The notes beneath the pieces are model-generated. The model did not search any database and was not told the origin of the DNA. It saw nothing but the letters and a program-made list of their open reading frames with translations. From Deltaproteobacteria bacterium (GTDB taxonomy: Bacteria > Desulfobacterota > DSM-4660 > Desulfatiglandales > Desulfatiglandaceae): a stretch of 12,283 nt of DNA. The stretch lies in contig JAOZQV010000068.1 of the NCBI GenBank assembly GCA_029932035.1, positions 1 through 12,283 on the forward strand. The letters run 5' to 3'. The position numbers were made by a program, and so were the translations under genes. This document shows, one piece after another, positions 1-7,218 of the stretch. The stretch's first letter is position 1. Every line of letters starts with the position of its first letter.

Positions 1-399
1 TCCTTAGGGTGCGGGGCCGGGGTCCAGGCGGTGGGTGATATGTTCCCGGAGATTCCTGTCATACCTGCCCTTAATACCGAATTCTTAGGTGAGACCAAAA
101 GCCAGGGGTTGTGGGTGGAAAACTGCCTTGGATGCGGGGATTGTATGCTCTACTATTTTGGCGGCATCTGTCCTTTGGCGCGGTGTTCCAAGCAACTCTT
201 CAACGGGCCCTGTGGGGGCTCGGTGAATGGCAAGTGTGAGGTTAACCCCGATCTGGATTGCGCGTGGCAGCTAATCATCGACCGTCTGTCAAGGTTTGGC
301 GCATTAGACAGACTTGAAGAAGTCTACCCTCCAAAGGACTGGTCAAAAAAGCAGGGTAGCGGCCCGAGAAAGATCGTCAGAGAAGATCAGCAAAGGTGA
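1..399 (+). CDS. metV: MetV-like protein, methylenetetrahydrofolate reductase C-terminal domain family (5' partial)
   Basis: The reading frame is open from base 1, so the true start lies upstream and only the C-terminal part is visible (132 residues). It carries the cysteine-rich signature of the MTHFR C-terminal family: a C-x2-C-x2-C cluster at bases 124-144, then ICPLARCSK and the hallmark NGPCGGS, followed by GKCEV and DCAW. In acetogens and sulfate reducers MetV is the Fe-S/zinc partner of MetF and passes electrons to the flavin for methylene-THF reduction to methyl-THF in the Wood-Ljungdahl pathway. The cytoplasmic MetV-MetF pairing is supported directly by the next gene, whose possible GTG start overlaps this stop by 4 nt. 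The visible residues before the cluster (PVIPALNTEFLGE) also fit the family. Confidence is high for family; the exact electron donor cannot be told from this window. Confidence 0.9.
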   Translation, partial: SLGCGAGVQAVGDMFPEIPVIPALNTEFLGETKSQGLWVENCLGCGDCMLYYFGGICPLARCSKQLFNGPCGGSVNGKCEVNPDLDCAWQLIIDRLSRFGALDRLEEVYPPKDWSKKQGSGPRKIVREDQQR

Positions 400-404
400 A
401 AGAG

Positions 405-1319
405 ATGAGCCATTTGAAACAGATATTGGAACGAGGCGAGTTTGCAGTGACCGCGGAATGTGGTCCCCCAAAAGGAGCAAACCCTGAGGTTATCGTCAAA
501 AAGGGAGAGTTATTGAGGGATAAGGTGGATGCGGTGAATGTCACCGACAACCAGACGGCCATTGTCAGGATGAGCAGTCTTGCGGCGTGCAGCCTGTTAG
601 AGAGAGCAGGCCTCGACCCTGTTCTCCAAATGGTGGTGAGGGACCGGAACCGGATTGCGCTGCAGTCCGACATCTTAGGCGCATCCGCCATTGGGATCAG
701 GAATCTATTATGCCTGTCAGGGGATCATCAGTGCTTTGGAAACCAGCCTCAAACCGTTGGGGTCTTTGATCTGGATTCTATCCAGTTCCTGCAGGCGGTA
801 AGGATAATGCGGGATGAGGGGACTATTATAGGGGGCGACGCGTTGAGCGCCCCGCCCGATCTGTTTATCGGCGCCGCGGCCAATCCTTTTGCAGACCCGC
901 TGGAATTCAGGGTAACCCGATTAGCCAAAAAGATCAAAGCAGGGGCCGATTTTATCCAGACCCAGTGCATCTATAACCTGGACCGGTTCGAGTCCTGGAT
1001 TTCTATGGCTATGGAGAGGGGGTTGCCCGAGAAGGTGTATATCCTCGGCGGGGTAACTCCCCTGAAATCTCCCGGCATGGCCAAGTATATGAAAAACAGG
1101 GTTTCGGGCATGGATATCCCTGATGAGATTATAAAGAGGATGGAAGGGGTCCCGAAAGACAAACAGAGGGAGGAAGGGATCCAGATATGCGTGGAGACCA
1201 TTTTGAGGCTGAAAGAGATGCCCGGGGTCAAAGGGGTGCATATCATGGCCATTGAATGGGAAGATGCGGTAGGGGAGATCGTTGAAAGGGCGGGCCTGCT
1301 GCCGAGGCCCGGTATCTAA
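405..1319 (+). CDS. metF: 5,10-methylenetetrahydrofolate reductase (MetF)
   Basis: This is the flavin-dependent reductase that converts 5,10-methylene-THF to 5-methyl-THF. At about 304 residues it matches the length of bacterial MetF with a single TIM barrel. Recognisable sites are TAECGPPKG near residue 16, with Glu18 in the place of the catalytic glutamate of E. coli MetF, and LCLSGDH with Asp107 in the place of the folate-contacting aspartate. GADFIQTQ and the GGVTPL strand also fit the barrel. I chose ATG 405 because AAAGGTG (392-398) lies at good Shine-Dalgarno distance. GTG 396, overlapping the metV stop as GTGA, is the alternative and adds three residues. Physical coupling to metV suggests a MetVF complex, as in acetogens, rather than the NADH-linked enterobacterial enzyme. 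That complex is known for the family but only inferred here. Confidence 0.95.
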   Translation: MSHLKQILERGEFAVTAECGPPKGANPEVIVKKGELLRDKVDAVNVTDNQTAIVRMSSLAACSLLERAGLDPVLQMVVRDRNRIALQSDILGASAIGIRNLLCLSGDHQCFGNQPQTVGVFDLDSIQFLQAVRIMRDEGTIIGGDALSAPPDLFIGAAANPFADPLEFRVTRLAKKIKAGADFIQTQCIYNLDRFESWISMAMERGLPEKVYILGGVTPLKSPGMAKYMKNRVSGMDIPDEIIKRMEGVPKDKQREEGIQICVETILRLKEMPGVKGVHIMAIEWEDAVGEIVERAGLLPRPGI

Positions 1320-1321
1320 TT

Positions 1322-2716
1322 ATGCCATCCAAATATTCCATACACACCCATACTGCTCCTCATCGTTTCAAAACGGTTACTAAATCCGGTATTATTGCCT
1401 GGGAAGAGGGGTGCATCAAGTGCGCGGTCTGCGTGAAAACAAGGTGCGTCTATGGGGTGTATGATAATCGTAATCTCGATCCGTTGCAGATGATCGACTC
1501 CATTGATAACGAGTGCATGAACTGCTTGAGATGCGTCCAGGGCTGCCCCAAGGAATTGATCCACAAGTCCCTCAACCCTGAATACCAGGCCTTGGGCGAT
1601 CCCTATTGGAGCCCGGATATTATCTCCAAGCTGTGGTACCAGGCAGAGACCGGGAGGATCCCTGTCTCAGGCGCAGGATATCCCGGGCCTTTCAGCGGCC
1701 CCGGATTCGATTCCATGTGGACCGACATGTCAGAGATCGTCAGACCGACCCGGGACGGCATTCACGGCCGTGAATATATCAGCACTGCCATAGATTTAGG
1801 CAGAACAGCGCGGCACATCTCCCTTAATGATGAGGGCATGCTTGAGCGCGATTACTCTCAAATCTATGATATCCCTCTCCCCATCATCTTGAAGATGCCG
1901 GCATTCGGCGTAATCAACGGAGATATAATCAAAGGCTGGGTCATGGCTGCAAAGCGCCTGGGCACTCTCATGGCCCTTCCTCAAGAGATGATTAATTCAG
2001 CGCCGGATGACTCTGATCCATGGCTAATCCCGATGATTTCCCCTGAAGAATCCAGAACCTACGCCATTCCCGAGGAGACCCGAATTGCAGAGGTCCCGTG
2101 GAGCGAAGAGCGGGCAGGGGTCATTGAGGGAATAGAGAGAGCATACTCCTCCCTCTTGATCTCAGTAAGGATTCCCATGGATGAAAAGGTTGAAGAGAAG
2201 GCCCTCTCCTTAGCGCGCAATGGTGTCTCGATAATTCACTTAGAGGCAGCCGAGAACGGACTTTTCATGGATGAAGGTAAGCAATATCTGAAAGATGGGA
2301 TCCGTTCGGTCCACCTGAAACTCGTAGAAGCCGGCATCAGGGACGAGATCACCCTTCTCGCCAGCGGCGGTATTGCCATGGCAGAGCATGTGGCCAAGGC
2401 CATTATCTGTGGAGTAGATGCAGTTTTGATTGATTTTCCCATTCTCATAGCCCTCGAGTGCAGGATGTGCCGGCGGTGCACAAAAGGGTTAGAATGCCCT
2501 GTTGAAATCGACCGGGCATCTCCATCCTGGGTAGCATCGCGTGTGGCAAACCTTGTGGGCGCCTGGCATAACCAGCTCTTAGAGGTGATGGGAGCCATGG
2601 GGATCAGAGATGCCCGCAGGCTCAGGGGCGAGGTGGGCCGGGCAATGTTTTTTGAAGAGTTAGACCGGGCCACTTTTGGATCTATGGGAGAAGTGGAGGA
2701 CTGTGAACTTGAGTAG
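1322..2716 (+). CDS. Degenerate ferredoxin / glutamate-synthase-FMN-domain paralog
   Basis: This 464-residue protein has the layout of the next gene: an N-terminal two-cluster ferredoxin module, then a glutamate synthase-like TIM barrel, then a cysteine cluster. Ferredoxin ligands are C31, C34, C37, C42 (last gap one residue longer than usual) and C65, C68, C71, C75-P. The barrel keeps family landmarks PTRDGIHGREYIST, the ASGG strand near residue 347 and the C-terminal C380, C383, C386, C392 cluster. It lacks the segments that bind FMN and substrate in its neighbour: no GGGMSYGS, no GEGG, no KPGLGG, and IIHLEAAENGLF (from I304) stands where the neighbour has IIHLDGSYGGTGAAP. I infer an electron-carrying or structural subunit with a lost or altered active site. 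It starts 2 nt after the metF stop with no clear Shine-Dalgarno, suggesting translational coupling. Its precise role is unknown. Confidence 0.8.
   Translation: MPSKYSIHTHTAPHRFKTVTKSGIIAWEEGCIKCAVCVKTRCVYGVYDNRNLDPLQMIDSIDNECMNCLRCVQGCPKELIHKSLNPEYQALGDPYWSPDIISKLWYQAETGRIPVSGAGYPGPFSGPGFDSMWTDMSEIVRPTRDGIHGREYISTAIDLGRTARHISLNDEGMLERDYSQIYDIPLPIILKMPAFGVINGDIIKGWVMAAKRLGTLMALPQEMINSAPDDSDPWLIPMISPEESRTYAIPEETRIAEVPWSEERAGVIEGIERAYSSLLISVRIPMDEKVEEKALSLARNGVSIIHLEAAENGLFMDEGKQYLKDGIRSVHLKLVEAGIRDEITLLASGGIAMAEHVAKAIICGVDAVLIDFPILIALECRMCRRCTKGLECPVEIDRASPSWVASRVANLVGAWHNQLLEVMGAMGIRDARRLRGEVGRAMFFEELDRATFGSMGEVEDCELE
2695..2699 (+). promoter_or_regulatory. Shine-Dalgarno bearing on the start of the FMN-domain glutamate synthase
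   Basis: GGAGG lies inside the end of the preceding gene. Its distance is 3 nt to GTG 2703 and 9 nt to TTG 2709. Spacing favours the TTG and codon strength favours the GTG; the difference is two residues. Confidence 0.6.
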
Positions 2717-4208
2717 TCGTAATGCCTTTAAATTACCCGAGGCGGTGAGGACCAAGTCCAGGTTCAGAAACGCCATTGGAAAATACCGGCTCAACAGGAC
2801 CGGTGATTGTATTGCCTGCGGAAAATGTGTTGAGATATGCCCATACGGGGTTCATGTCATGAGAAGGGGGCGCCTTGTGGCGAACCACCACCTGTGTGTG
2901 GGCGCTGATTGTCCCGAGCCCTGTCATGCGGCTTGTCCGGTTCAGGCCCTCACCCTCAGGAGAAACCCTGATTTCGATGCGATGGGTGATTTTAGATGGA
3001 CCCCGGATCTCTTAGCCAGCACCTGGCATATGGCCGAGTTCAGCGAGATGCCCCCAAATCATCTTGAGTACAAAATCGGCGGATCGGCCGGGGGTTTTGA
3101 CAAACTGCGCATCAAATTCCCGCCCGTTAAAAAAGGGGACAAATCCCTGCTCGAAGCGGATGATGATCCGGACATGGGCGTTGAATTGAACAGGAGAGGT
3201 GATAACGCCCACAAGATCAGGATAGAGGTACCCTTCTACGGTGGGGGTATGTCTTACGGTTCGGTAAGCATCACTACCATGCTCAGCCGGATAAAGGCGG
3301 CAGCGACCCTCGGGACCTTCTGTTGCACTGGCGAGGGGGGCTACCCCGATGAACTCAAGCCCTATGATGATCATGTGATCACCCAGGTGGCCACCGGGCT
3401 TTTTGGGGTGAGGGAAGAGACGATTCAGAGGGTCAAGATCGTTGAGTTTAAATATGCCCAGGGCGCAAAACCCGGCCTCGGAGGGCATCTCTTGGGAGAT
3501 AAGGTAACCCCGGGCGTGGCCCGTATGCGGGAGGCAGTGGTCGGATACCCCCTGTTTTCGCCATTCCCTTTCCACAGTGTGTATTCGGTGGAAGACCACA
3601 AAAAACATGTGGACTGGATAAAGGCGATGAACCCCAAGGCATTAGTGTCTGTCAAGGTATCTACCCCCACTGACGTGGATATGGTGGCTGTGGGAAGCTA
3701 TTATGCCGGGGCTCATATTATCCATCTCGACGGGAGCTATGGCGGTACAGGCGCGGCCCCGGATATTGCCAAGAAGAACATTGCCATGCCTATTGAATAT
3801 GCCCTGCCCAAGGTGCATCGCTTCTTAGAGGAAGAAGGGGTCAGGGACAAGATCACTGTGATCGCCAGCGGCGGGGTCAGGACCCCCCATGATGTTGCCA
3901 AGACTATCGCCTTAGGCGCGGACGGGGTGTGCACAGGGACCGCTGATTTGGTGGCATTAGAGTGTATCCGCTGTCACAACTGCGAGAGCGGCAGGGGTTG
4001 TGCACGGGGGATCGCCACAACAGACCCGGAGTTGATAAAACTGATGGACCTTGACTGGGGGACCCAGCGTGTCATCAATATGTTTTTGGCATGGCGGAAA
4101 GAGCTGATAAGGATTTTAAAAAGACTCGGGATGAAGAGCCTTAAGGAATTGGTGGGACGCACAGACTGCCTGGTTCATTTGGATTATATGAGAAAAAGCA
4201 GGTTTTAA
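2703..4208 (+). CDS. Glutamate synthase, FMN/2-oxoglutarate-site subunit with N-terminal ferredoxin domain (archaeal GltB2 type)
   Basis: This is the synthase half of a split glutamate synthase, which reduces the imine formed from ammonia and 2-oxoglutarate to glutamate. Ferredoxin cysteines are C36, C39, C42, C46-P and C65, C70, C74, C78-P. The Glu_synthase barrel is complete: GGGMSYGS from residue 180, then TGEGGYP, KPGLGG near 257, GGTGAAP near 347, the FMN-phosphate strand ASGGVRTPHDVAK near 389, and C421, C424, C427, C433 in the place of the 3Fe-4S ligands of GltB. Length is about 501 residues. The start is GTG 2703 or TTG 2709. GGAGG at 2695-2699 is only 3 nt from the GTG but 9 nt from the TTG, so the TTG is a real rival; both overlap the previous stop. 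No NAD(P)H-binding subunit is seen nearby, so reduced ferredoxin is the likely donor (inference). Confidence 0.92.
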   Translation: MNLSSRNAFKLPEAVRTKSRFRNAIGKYRLNRTGDCIACGKCVEICPYGVHVMRRGRLVANHHLCVGADCPEPCHAACPVQALTLRRNPDFDAMGDFRWTPDLLASTWHMAEFSEMPPNHLEYKIGGSAGGFDKLRIKFPPVKKGDKSLLEADDDPDMGVELNRRGDNAHKIRIEVPFYGGGMSYGSVSITTMLSRIKAAATLGTFCCTGEGGYPDELKPYDDHVITQVATGLFGVREETIQRVKIVEFKYAQGAKPGLGGHLLGDKVTPGVARMREAVVGYPLFSPFPFHSVYSVEDHKKHVDWIKAMNPKALVSVKVSTPTDVDMVAVGSYYAGAHIIHLDGSYGGTGAAPDIAKKNIAMPIEYALPKVHRFLEEEGVRDKITVIASGGVRTPHDVAKTIALGADGVCTGTADLVALECIRCHNCESGRGCARGIATTDPELIKLMDLDWGTQRVINMFLAWRKELIRILKRLGMKSLKELVGRTDCLVHLDYMRKSRF

Positions 4209-6865
4209 TGATGACGCGAAAACAAATGATAGAAGAAATTATCCGGTCCAGGGAACCGCTTGTGGAAGGATTGCCTTCGAGGCCCTATTATGAAACAGAG
4301 GCCGAAGGGGGTTGTGGTGTAACAGGGTTTGCCTGCAACATTCCTGTGAGGGGAAAGCATATCTTTGAACCCTCCAAGCAGATGCATAACAGGGGAAATG
4401 GCCGCGGGGGCGGTATTGCGGCCATGGGGTTTGATCCGAGGATGTTGGGGGTTTCAGAAGAGATTCTGAATGATGACTATATCCTCCAAATCGCGGCTCT
4501 TGAGGAGGATGTGGTAGATGACTTGGAGCGGCGATTCATAGAGCCTTATTTCAGTGTCCATTTCTCTGAACGTATCCCCCATATAAACGATTATAGGGAT
4601 ATCCTGGGTTTGAGGGTTCGGCCGCCAGAGGTCTTTCGGTTTTTTGTGCGGGTAAAGGACGAGGCTCTTGCCGCATTCATGGCTAAGAACGGTATGATAG
4701 ATATGGGGATGCGCCAGGCCGAGGATGAGTTTGTCTACCAGAACAGCTTCAAGATCAACAAGGCCTTTTATGATGCCTATGGGAGCCAGAGGGCCTTTGT
4801 GCTTTCCCACGGCCGCAACTTTTTCATCCTAAAGATAGTTGGCTATGCCGAGCAGGTGGTCCAGTACTACAAACTTGATAATTTCAAGGCGCATATCTGG
4901 ATAGCCCACCAGCGTTATCCCACCAAGGGACGGGTCTGGCATCCGGCCGGAGCACATCCCTTTATCGGTCTGAATGAGGCCCTTGTCCACAATGGCGATT
5001 TTGCCAATTATCATTCAGTGGCCGAGTATCTGAGGCAGAAGAATCTGTATCCCCTTTTCCTAACTGATACAGAGGTATCTGTCCTTCTCTTTGATCTCTA
5101 CAGCCGCACATACGGGTATCCTTTAGAATGCGTCATCGAGGCCCTTGCCCCGACCATGGAGAGGGATTTTGACCAGTTGCCGGCAGACAAACAGCGATTA
5201 TACCGGGCCATTCAGGCCACCCATATTCACGGGTCTCCTGACGGGCCCTGGTTTTTTATCATTGCGAGAAATGACACCCAAAATGAGCGTCTTCAGCTCA
5301 TTGGAATTACAGACACCGCCATGCTCAGACCCCAGGTATTTGCCCTCCATGAGGGCCAGGTGCAGGTGGGGCTGATATGTTCTGAAAAACAGGCCATAGA
5401 CGCCACCCTGAAAAGCATGGCTGCAGAAGATCCCCGCGTGGGGACCGTGGCAGATCGACACTGGAATGCCCGCGGGGGCAGCCATACAGACGGCGGCGCC
5501 TTTATCTTCAACCTTGAAAAAAAGGAAGAAGGGAGCCTTGAGAGGAGACTGACTTGCGTTGACAAGTTTGGCCGCGAGATCACCGCTCCCGAGGGCCAGT
5601 CACCCTATCTTCCAGGGCAGGTCTACTATGTGGTTGAGAGTGATGAAAAGGATCGATTTGACATATCCGGCTTTTTTGATCTCCAGAGACCGGACCTGTT
5701 GTACGATTATGTTAAAGATGGAATCAGCGCCTGGGATTATTCAGACCTTATGGATTGTCTGAAGGAGATAAAGGGATGGGCATTAAAGGGTGACGCCTAC
5801 TTTGAGGTGGCCCTGTCTGCCCTGACCCGGCTGTTGGACAGGCGTTATCCTACCTATGACAAAAAGCGTCGATCTGTCCTGCAGATGATCAATCAGACCT
5901 TAGACGCCATATTTCATCATTTTCCATCCCTTGCAAGGGAGGATGTAAAGTCCGCGTATCGGTTGGTAGACTGGGAGACCCGGCAGTTTTTCAGAGGGCC
6001 TGCTTATGAAGAGAAGGTATTGATTATTGACGCATCCCTCTTTCCCCCGGAAGGTGATCACTGTGACAGTCGTCTGTTGTCAGAGGCATTTTTCAGGGGG
6101 TGGCGGCGATTTATCGTATTCGGGCTTAAAGGACAGCGCTTTCACGGGTGTGGCTTAGGGTCTGACTCGGGAGGTGTACGTATAGATATCTATGGCAGTT
6201 CGGGTGACTATTTAGGTTCAGGCATTGACGGTCTTACCTTTCACGTACATGGGGATGCCCAGGACCAGCTCGGGCAGATCATGAAGTCGGGAAAGATGGT
6301 CATTTACGGAGATGTGGGCCAGACGTTTATGTACGGCGCCAAAGGGGGTGAAGTTTATGTCATGGGCAATGCCGCCGGCCGGCCGCTTATCAATGCGGTG
6401 GGGAGACCGCGTGTTGTCATAAACGGCACCTGCTTAGACTACTTAGGCGAGTCTTTCATGGCGGGAGATCCCCACGATGGGGGTGGATTCGTGGTCTTAA
6501 ACGGGGTTGGGTTTGATGACCAGGGCGCTGTCAGACCGGTTCCCACGCCATATCCCGGGTCCAATCTCTTTTCATTGGCATCGGGGGGCGCAATATTTGT
6601 CCGGGATCCGTTTCATCTCGTGGATGAACAACAACTGAACGGGACCGAGATTGTGCCGTTGGATGAACGGGATTGGACGCTGATTCTACCATTTCTCAAG
6701 GAAAACGAACGTCTGTTCGGGATTTCTATTGAAAATGATCTCCTCAAGGTGGAGGGGGAGCAAAAAAGTCCTCTCGAGGTTTATCGAAAGGTAAGACCCA
6801 AACAGGTGGATTATGTGGAGCAGGACGGCCTGGAAGAGTGGGACGTGGATAAAGGAGATATTTGA
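4208..6865 (+). CDS. Glutamate synthase amidotransferase subunit: class II GATase fused to GXGXG domain, without the FMN domain
   Basis: This 885-residue protein frees ammonia from glutamine for the FMN subunit encoded just upstream. The N-terminal class II amidotransferase domain has its nucleophile at Cys36 in EGGCGVTGFACN, so a leader of about 35 residues must be removed, as in other Ntn hydrolases, for the cysteine to become N-terminal. Other domain landmarks are HQRYPTKGR near residue 233, VHNGDFANY near 260 and LTDTEVSVLLFDL near 285. A helical linker of unknown function spans about 470-600. The GXGXG beta-helix follows from about 640 to 830 (SSGDYLGSGIDG, GDVGQTFMYGAKGG, VMGNAAGRP). 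In ordinary GltB the FMN domain lies between these two parts; here it is a separate protein. The start ATG overlaps the preceding stop by one base (TAATG); ATG 4211 is also possible. Confidence 0.92.
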   Translation: MMTRKQMIEEIIRSREPLVEGLPSRPYYETEAEGGCGVTGFACNIPVRGKHIFEPSKQMHNRGNGRGGGIAAMGFDPRMLGVSEEILNDDYILQIAALEEDVVDDLERRFIEPYFSVHFSERIPHINDYRDILGLRVRPPEVFRFFVRVKDEALAAFMAKNGMIDMGMRQAEDEFVYQNSFKINKAFYDAYGSQRAFVLSHGRNFFILKIVGYAEQVVQYYKLDNFKAHIWIAHQRYPTKGRVWHPAGAHPFIGLNEALVHNGDFANYHSVAEYLRQKNLYPLFLTDTEVSVLLFDLYSRTYGYPLECVIEALAPTMERDFDQLPADKQRLYRAIQATHIHGSPDGPWFFIIARNDTQNERLQLIGITDTAMLRPQVFALHEGQVQVGLICSEKQAIDATLKSMAAEDPRVGTVADRHWNARGGSHTDGGAFIFNLEKKEEGSLERRLTCVDKFGREITAPEGQSPYLPGQVYYVVESDEKDRFDISGFFDLQRPDLLYDYVKDGISAWDYSDLMDCLKEIKGWALKGDAYFEVALSALTRLLDRRYPTYDKKRRSVLQMINQTLDAIFHHFPSLAREDVKSAYRLVDWETRQFFRGPAYEEKVLIIDASLFPPEGDHCDSRLLSEAFFRGWRRFIVFGLKGQRFHGCGLGSDSGGVRIDIYGSSGDYLGSGIDGLTFHVHGDAQDQLGQIMKSGKMVIYGDVGQTFMYGAKGGEVYVMGNAAGRPLINAVGRPRVVINGTCLDYLGESFMAGDPHDGGGFVVLNGVGFDDQGAVRPVPTPYPGSNLFSLASGGAIFVRDPFHLVDEQQLNGTEIVPLDERDWTLILPFLKENERLFGISIENDLLKVEGEQKSPLEVYRKVRPKQVDYVEQDGLEEWDVDKGDI

Positions 6866-6866
6866 T

Positions 6867-7205
6867 ATGAAAAAAGTGGAAGCAATTATTAAACCTTTCA
6901 AATTAGATGATGTCAAAGATGCCGTGCTCAAGTTGGGGGTAAGCGGGATTACCATCACAGAGGTCAAAGGCTTCGGGAGGCAAAAGGGACACAAGGAGAT
7001 CTATCGGGGGGCTGAATACGTGGTGGATTTCCTGCCCAAGATTAAGTTGGAGGTGGTGGTAGCCACGGATATTGCGCCTCGTGTTGTTGAGGTGATCAAA
7101 GAGCATGCTCACACCGGTGAGATAGGAGACGGAAAAATATTTGTTATGCCTGTGGAGAAGGCCGTCCGTATCCGTACCGGTGAGGAGGACCGAGACGCCA
7201 TCTGA
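6867..7205 (+). CDS. glnB: Nitrogen regulatory protein P-II
   Basis: This 112-residue protein matches the P-II length. It is a trimeric signal protein that binds ATP/ADP and 2-oxoglutarate and controls nitrogen metabolism by contact with target proteins. The N-terminal MKKVEAIIKPFKLDDVK is typical. The T-loop contains GFGRQKGH and YRGAEYVVDF, with Tyr51, the residue uridylylated by GlnD, in the normal position. The C-terminal signature THTGEIGDGKIF type motif is present as AHTGEIGDGKIF. The start ATG 6867 is fixed by AAAGGAGA at 6851-6858 and lies 1 nt after the preceding stop. GlnB and GlnK cannot be separated by sequence alone; the neighbours here are glutamate synthase and glnD and no amtB is seen, which favours glnB. 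The adjacent uridylyltransferase gene and intact Tyr51 suggest that covalent control operates. Confidence 0.96.
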   Translation: MKKVEAIIKPFKLDDVKDAVLKLGVSGITITEVKGFGRQKGHKEIYRGAEYVVDFLPKIKLEVVVATDIAPRVVEVIKEHAHTGEIGDGKIFVMPVEKAVRIRTGEEDRDAI

Positions 7206-7218
7206 TATCTCGAAAAAG

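Noticed and set aside
3012..3608. A 198-codon minus-strand reading frame
   Set aside because: It is antisense to the core barrel of the intact glutamate synthase subunit, whose motifs are unmistakable.
7141..7218. An upstream TTG start for glnD inside glnB
   Set aside because: It would overlap glnB by about 65 nt, has no Shine-Dalgarno, and the added residues do not resemble GlnD.
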